Assembly: GCA_029975625.1 (NCBI GenBank)
Contig: JARKOR010000203.1
Span: 1-10,949 of the forward strand
Source: Nanosynbacter sp.
GTDB taxonomy: Bacteria; Patescibacteriota; Saccharimonadia; Saccharimonadales; Saccharimonadaceae
Direction of reading: 5' to 3'
DNA length: 10,949 nt
The position numbers were made by a program, and so were the translations under genes. The notes under the pieces were generated by a model. That model was not told the origin of the DNA and did not search any database. It worked only from the letters and a program-made list of their open reading frames with translations. Positions 7,396 through 10,949 of the stretch are shown piece by piece. Position 1 is the first letter of the stretch; every line of letters begins with the position of its first letter.

Positions 7396-8060
7396 GATTC
7401 AAAAAACGTCTCCGTTGATATTCGTTCGACACCCACGCCATTCGCTGTTAACTTTTGCCATACATCGCGAACAAAACTAACGCTACCGCACACCAGGAAA
7501 TGCGCGTTGCCCGCCACTTCCCTGGCGATCGTATCGACATTAAATCTTCCCGAGCTCCAACCCTCCACACCTTCCACGTGTTGTTGCGTACTAAAATGCC
7601 GTACGGTAATGTCCGAGCGTACTAACTCCTCATCGAAAACGGTATAATCCGGTGTCTTATGACTAAAATACAGCGTCTTGTCTTGCGTTACTCCTTCATC
7701 TGACATGACGCTCCAAATAGGGCCAAGACCGCAACCGGCCACAATCCCCACGAGTGGTCGGTTGGTGCGTGGATTAAAGTCACCATACGCCCGACTAATG
7801 TGAATCACATCACCCACACGACGCGAGCAGAGATAAGACGAGAACTCGCCTCCAATATTTTTTACAGTAATCGACGCCAGTTCATCAAAGGGTCGACTCG
7901 ACAGACTATACGCTTTACCCGTCCGTACGGGGCTATCGGGAATGAACACGGATATGTATTGACCGGCCGTAAAATCAAACGGCCGCGCAAAATATAGCGT
8001 CGTCACTTCGGGGTTTTCTTGACGCGTCTTAACGATTTCGACGCTTAGTGAATCACGCAT
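7392..8060 (-). CDS. FNR-type FAD/NAD(P)H oxidoreductase
   Basis: This 222-residue flavoprotein has the two-domain ferredoxin-NADP reductase fold. FTAGQYISVFIP (30-41) belongs to the flavin barrel. KAYSLSS (49-55) is the RxYS-type FAD-binding motif with Lys in place of Arg. AGCGLGP (108-114) is the pyridine-nucleotide loop, VCGSVSFV (190-197) the Cys-Gly strand near the nicotinamide, and a Glu-Thr-Phe-Phe tail ends the protein. It has no ferredoxin domain, so it must pass electrons to a separate acceptor or take them from one. It overlaps nrdG by 16 bases upstream and the four-cysteine protein by 4 bases downstream, which ties it to ribonucleotide reduction. E. coli NrdG is activated through a flavodoxin and its reductase; this enzyme probably plays the reductase part. 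NADH versus NADPH preference cannot be told. Confidence 0.87.
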   Translation of the reverse strand: MRDSLSVEIVKTRQENPEVTTLYFARPFDFTAGQYISVFIPDSPVRTGKAYSLSSRPFDELASITVKNIGGEFSSYLCSRRVGDVIHISRAYGDFNPRTNRPLVGIVAGCGLGPIWSVMSDEGVTQDKTLYFSHKTPDYTVFDEELVRSDITVRHFSTQQHVEGVEGWSSGRFNVDTIAREVAGNAHFLVCGSVSFVRDVWQKLTANGVGVERISTETFFES

Positions 8061-8779
8061 TCGCCAACATATCCTTCCATAATATTTTTTGCTTCTTGAA
8101 ATTCTACCTCGCTAAACGTCGATGCGTTATGGAATTGTGGCATGAGAGTCGTGCCTGTTTGAAAATGTTGCAGTGCGAATCGTTTCGCCCCGTGCACAAG
8201 CTCGCCAACTTTATGAAAGTCGTTTGGTTCAAGCTGTTCGCGAACGACCGTCGTCCGAAATTCATGCCCCACCCCGCTTTTGATGAGTAGTGCGATTGTC
8301 TCCTTGATCGCTTCGAGATCAATTGGTCGAGCCGCAATTGTCTGGTACTTTTCGAGCGGACCCTTGATATCCATTGCGACAAAATCAATCATGTTATCCT
8401 TAATTAGTTGTCCCACCATCTCGGGACGCGTACCATTTGTGTCAAGTTTCACCGCATACCCAAGCTCTTTGATGCGTCGAATAAGCTCAGGTAAGTCATC
8501 ATGAATCGTTGGTTCACCACCACTCACCACCACGCCGTCAAGCCGGCTAGTGCGCGACTTTAAAAACAGCATAATATTATCAATCGGGATGCTTGGTGCG
8601 AGACGCTCAGGCAGCACTAACTCCGGATTATGACAATATCCACACCGCATATTACACCCAGCGGTAAACAGCGCTGCCGCGATATGTCCTGGAAAATCCA
8701 CGAGCGACAGCTTCTGAATACCACCAATCGGTACATTACACGGCTGCAGCGAGGACTGGATGGTCGATCGCCTCGTCAT
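8045..8779 (-). CDS. nrdG: anaerobic ribonucleotide reductase activase (radical SAM)
   Basis: This 244-residue radical SAM enzyme uses a [4Fe-4S] cluster and S-adenosylmethionine to place the glycyl radical on NrdD. The cluster motif CX3CX2C is CNMRCGYC at residues 42-49. The SAM-contacting GGEP motif is at 87-90, DTNGT at about 113-117 and AMDIKGP at about 135-141. The opening IGGIQKLSLVDFPG at about 18-31 is typical of the NrdG2 type of activase (about 190-240 residues), not the shorter E. coli NrdG. The start at 8779 is supported by a G-rich ribosome site and gives a 44-base overlap with nrdD. It would add roughly 15 residues beyond the usual family start. The NrdG2 type sits beside nrdD in many anaerobes, and the neighbour here confirms the partner. 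Confidence 0.93.
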   Translation of the reverse strand: MTRRSTIQSSLQPCNVPIGGIQKLSLVDFPGHIAAALFTAGCNMRCGYCHNPELVLPERLAPSIPIDNIMLFLKSRTSRLDGVVVSGGEPTIHDDLPELIRRIKELGYAVKLDTNGTRPEMVGQLIKDNMIDFVAMDIKGPLEKYQTIAARPIDLEAIKETIALLIKSGVGHEFRTTVVREQLEPNDFHKVGELVHGAKRFALQHFQTGTTLMPQFHNASTFSEVEFQEAKNIMEGYVGECVIH

Positions 8780-10856
8780 AATGCCCCCTCATCACAAATT
8801 CGGCCTGCTTACCCCTGTTCCATGACGAAACTGGGCGCAAGAACCCAACCACGCGCGAATACACTTCAGTATCGCCGCCACACTGTGGACATGCCTCATG
8901 TTCACCTGCGATATATCCGTGAGATGCACACACGCTAAAGCTCGGGCTAAACGTAAAGTACGGTAACTTATAGTTATGGCAAATGGTTTTGACGAGTTTC
9001 TTCAGAGCCATTGCATCATCCATACGCTCGCCAAGGAAGAAGTGGATAACCGTACCGCCCGTATATTTTGTCTGAAGGTTATCTTGTAAATCAAGTAGTT
9101 CAAACAAATCGTCTGTATAGTTAACAGGTAAGTGAGTTGAGTTAGTATAAAACGGATGTTCAACAGCCGCACCGATACCATTAGCAAAGTGCGCTTTCTC
9201 CGGAAAACTCGCTTTGTCAATCTGCGCCAAACGATACGTTGTTCCTTCCGCAGGAGTTGCTTCGAGATTATAATTATTGCCTGTTTTTTCCTGGTACTCT
9301 AAAAGCCGATCGCGCATAAAGTCAAGAACACGCTCAGCAAAATCCTTCCCGGCCTCCGAGCCAATATCCACGCCAAGAAGATTAAGAGCCGCTTCATTCA
9401 TACCAATCAGTCCAATAGTTGAAAAGTGATTCTTCCAATACTCATCAAACCGACTTTTTATATCGCGTAGATAGAATTTGGTGTATGGATATAGATTTGC
9501 ATCGGTCAATTTTTCCAACACCTTTCGTTTTGTTTCAAGCGTGTCTCGGGCCATATCCATGAGATCCGCCAAGCCCTTCATAAAGGCTTTCTCACCCTTC
9601 GATTTTAGAGCTAAACGAGGCAAATTAATTGTCACCACGCCAACCGACCCCGTCATTGGGTTCGAGCCAAACAATCCGCCGCCGCGATATTCGAGTTGCC
9701 GATTATCAATGCGTAAACGGCAACACATTGAGCGCGTGTCCTCCGGATCCATGTCGGAGTTAACAAAGTTTGAGAAATAAGGAATACCGTATTTCGCGCT
9801 TGCTTCCCAAAGGTTCTCGACAACAGGGTTATCCCAGTCAAAATCTTCAGTAATATTATAGGTAGGAATCGGAAACGTAAAGACTCGACCAGATGAATCG
9901 CCCTCTGACAACACCTCGAGCAGCGCCTTATTTAGCATATTCATCTCTTCCTGGTAGTCGCCATAATTTGTTTCTTGGATTTCCCCGCCAATTATAACTG
10001 GATTACCAGCAATATGCTTTGGTGCTTCCAGATCAAGAGTAATATTAGTAAATGGCGTCTGAAATCCAACGCGTGTTGGCACATTTATATTAAACACGAA
10101 CTCCTGTAGCGCCTGTTTGACCTCTTTATATGTCAAGTTGTCCGCACGAATAAACGGAGCAAGTAACGTGTCGAAGTTTGAGAACGCCTGAGCACCCGCC
10201 GCCTCGCCCTGAAGCGTGTAGAAAAAGTTCACTACCTGGCCCAAAGCCGAACGAAAATGCTTAGCAGGTTTGGACGAAACCTTACCCGCGACACCAGTAA
10301 AGCCGCTGCGAAGCAAGTCCATTAAGTCCCAACCGACGCAATAGACGCTTAGTAAATTAAGATCGTGGATATGAAGGTCGCCATTCTTGTGCGCCTGACC
10401 TTGCTTTGGCGTATAAATTTTATCGAGCCAATACGTTTTACTCGCCTCGGAAGAGATGTACGTGTTAAGCCCTTGGAGACTATAGCCCATGTTAGCGTTT
10501 TCGTTCACCTTCCAGTCCAGTTTTGCCAGATACTGATCAACTAGGTCAATGTGCGCATGAGAAGTAATTTCGCGAATTCTTTTGTGTTGATCACGGTAAA
10601 TAATGTATGCCTTTGCGGTCTTTTTAAAATTCGATCCAAGCAGTGTATCTTCCACGATATCCTGAATATCCTCGACATTCGGCAGCCTTTTCGGGTTTCG
10701 CTCTTCAAGCACCTTGAGGACATTGCCAGTCAGCTTTTTCGCCTCTTTTTGCCCGAACTCACCAGTCTCTTGCCCTGCCTTCGCGATTGCGCCCTCAATC
10801 TTTTTTTCATCAAACGCAACCGTCCGACCATCGCGTTTTTTGACTGATTGATACAT
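8736..10856 (-). CDS. nrdD: anaerobic (class III) ribonucleoside-triphosphate reductase
   Basis: This 706-residue glycyl-radical enzyme makes deoxynucleotides from ribonucleoside triphosphates without oxygen. Residues about 3-95 form an ATP-cone, the allosteric overall-activity site (VKKRDGRTVAFDEKKIEGAI). The core has GDLHIHDLNLLSVYCVGWD (about 159-177) and the active-site segment RSMCCRLR (about 375-382), with the thiyl-radical Cys expected in the CC pair. The C-terminal part has a Cys-x2-His then Cys-x2-Cys zinc-site pattern (C643, H646, C656, C659). The glycyl radical loop is SRVVGFLRPV, with the radical Gly at about 671. A further in-frame ATG lies upstream at 10898. An AGGAGG five bases before the ATG at 10856 marks the real start; the adjacent ATG at 10859 would be only two bases from it. 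It is the first gene of the four-gene operon. Confidence 0.96.
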   Translation of the reverse strand: MYQSVKKRDGRTVAFDEKKIEGAIAKAGQETGEFGQKEAKKLTGNVLKVLEERNPKRLPNVEDIQDIVEDTLLGSNFKKTAKAYIIYRDQHKRIREITSHAHIDLVDQYLAKLDWKVNENANMGYSLQGLNTYISSEASKTYWLDKIYTPKQGQAHKNGDLHIHDLNLLSVYCVGWDLMDLLRSGFTGVAGKVSSKPAKHFRSALGQVVNFFYTLQGEAAGAQAFSNFDTLLAPFIRADNLTYKEVKQALQEFVFNINVPTRVGFQTPFTNITLDLEAPKHIAGNPVIIGGEIQETNYGDYQEEMNMLNKALLEVLSEGDSSGRVFTFPIPTYNITEDFDWDNPVVENLWEASAKYGIPYFSNFVNSDMDPEDTRSMCCRLRIDNRQLEYRGGGLFGSNPMTGSVGVVTINLPRLALKSKGEKAFMKGLADLMDMARDTLETKRKVLEKLTDANLYPYTKFYLRDIKSRFDEYWKNHFSTIGLIGMNEAALNLLGVDIGSEAGKDFAERVLDFMRDRLLEYQEKTGNNYNLEATPAEGTTYRLAQIDKASFPEKAHFANGIGAAVEHPFYTNSTHLPVNYTDDLFELLDLQDNLQTKYTGGTVIHFFLGERMDDAMALKKLVKTICHNYKLPYFTFSPSFSVCASHGYIAGEHEACPQCGGDTEVYSRVVGFLRPVSSWNRGKQAEFVMRGHYDEAIDHPVLAAAV
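8784..8790 (-). promoter_or_regulatory. Shine-Dalgarno site of nrdG inside nrdD
   Basis: On the minus strand GAGGGGG lies four bases before the ATG at 8779, within the last codons of nrdD. It supports this start and translation of nrdG from the shared mRNA. Confidence 0.6.
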
Positions 10857-10861
10857 CATCC

Positions 10862-10867
10862 CCTCCT
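10862..10867 (-). promoter_or_regulatory. Shine-Dalgarno site that sets the nrdD start
   Basis: On the minus strand AGGAGG is followed by GG and two tandem ATGs. The five-base spacing to the second (10856) is the better fit, and the ATG at 10898 has no such site. Confidence 0.8.
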
Positions 10868-10914
10868 TATTCACAACATCACAAACGAGCCCGAGCACAC
10901 AAAAACCGGGGTCT

Positions 10915-10920
10915 GTTATA
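10915..10920 (-). promoter_or_regulatory. possible -10 box for the nrd operon
   Basis: On the minus strand TATAAC lies about 55 bases before the nrdD start. No convincing -35 box is found at the right distance in the remaining 29 bases, so the promoter may instead lie beyond the window edge. The stretch 10868-10949 holds no other gene. Confidence 0.3.
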
Positions 10921-10949
10921 TGAACGTCTCTCTATTTTTATTTACACTA

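Noticed and set aside
6833..7480. 215-codon open frame on + opposite the four-cysteine gene, Ser/Val rich
   Set aside because: It is the antisense shadow of the Ser/Thr-rich disordered coding sequence. It has no ribosome site, promoter or recognisable motif, and it runs across the ATGA junction of two real genes.
10896..10910. GC-rich region with possible CCCG/CGGG pairing upstream of nrdD, considered as a riboswitch (for example a B12 or NrdR-related leader) or terminator
   Set aside because: The stem is four pairs with a long loop, the T-run sits in the loop, and no conserved riboswitch core is visible in the roughly 90-base leader.

Overview
The window looks like part of a small, tightly packed bacterial chromosome. 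The best guess is a Saccharibacteria-like (TM7) member of the Candidate Phyla Radiation. This is inferred from the gene mix: a class III ribonucleotide reductase operon, a type IV pilin, a membrane-anchored lysozyme-like enzyme, an OpgB/LtaS-type phosphoglycerol transferase and a CIRCE-controlled ClpB. It is also inferred from very short gaps and mixed leaderless and Shine-Dalgarno translation starts. TGA is used as a stop by the transferase and the reductase, which argues against the TGA=Gly lineages (Gracilibacteria, Absconditabacteria). Taxonomy was not tested by any search.

Left part (1-2857, cell envelope). The 3' end of an OpgB-like phosphoglycerol transferase runs on +. It abuts, with no spare base, the stop of a minus-strand type IV pilin-like gene. 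Next on the minus strand come a 60-residue protein with two membrane segments and an N-terminally anchored lysozyme-like protein. Each of the three minus-strand genes has its own promoter whose -10 box lies only 6-8 nt before the start codon, which predicts leaderless mRNAs.

Middle (2858-5819, +). A VIT1/CCC1-type metal transporter also has a leaderless-type promoter, divergent from that of the lysozyme-like gene. It is followed by a perfect CIRCE operator (HrcA site), a promoter, a strong ribosome site and clpB. This ClpB has both AAA+ modules and a full middle domain but lacks the N-terminal domain.

Right part (5806-10949, minus). This is one operon read from right to left with overlapping genes: nrdD (oxygen-sensitive ribonucleotide reductase), nrdG (its radical-SAM activase), an FNR-type FAD/NAD(P)H reductase, and a 529-residue protein. 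The last protein has a four-cysteine cluster near its N-terminus, about 400 residues of disordered acidic Ser/Thr/Pro/Glu-rich sequence and one C-terminal membrane segment. NrdG needs low-potential electrons and the reductase has no iron-sulfur domain of its own. The four-cysteine protein may therefore be the missing electron carrier, possibly at the membrane. That is the most interesting hypothesis in the window.

No tRNA, rRNA, CRISPR array, insertion sequence or convincing intrinsic terminator was seen. No gene-free stretch exceeds about 110 bases.
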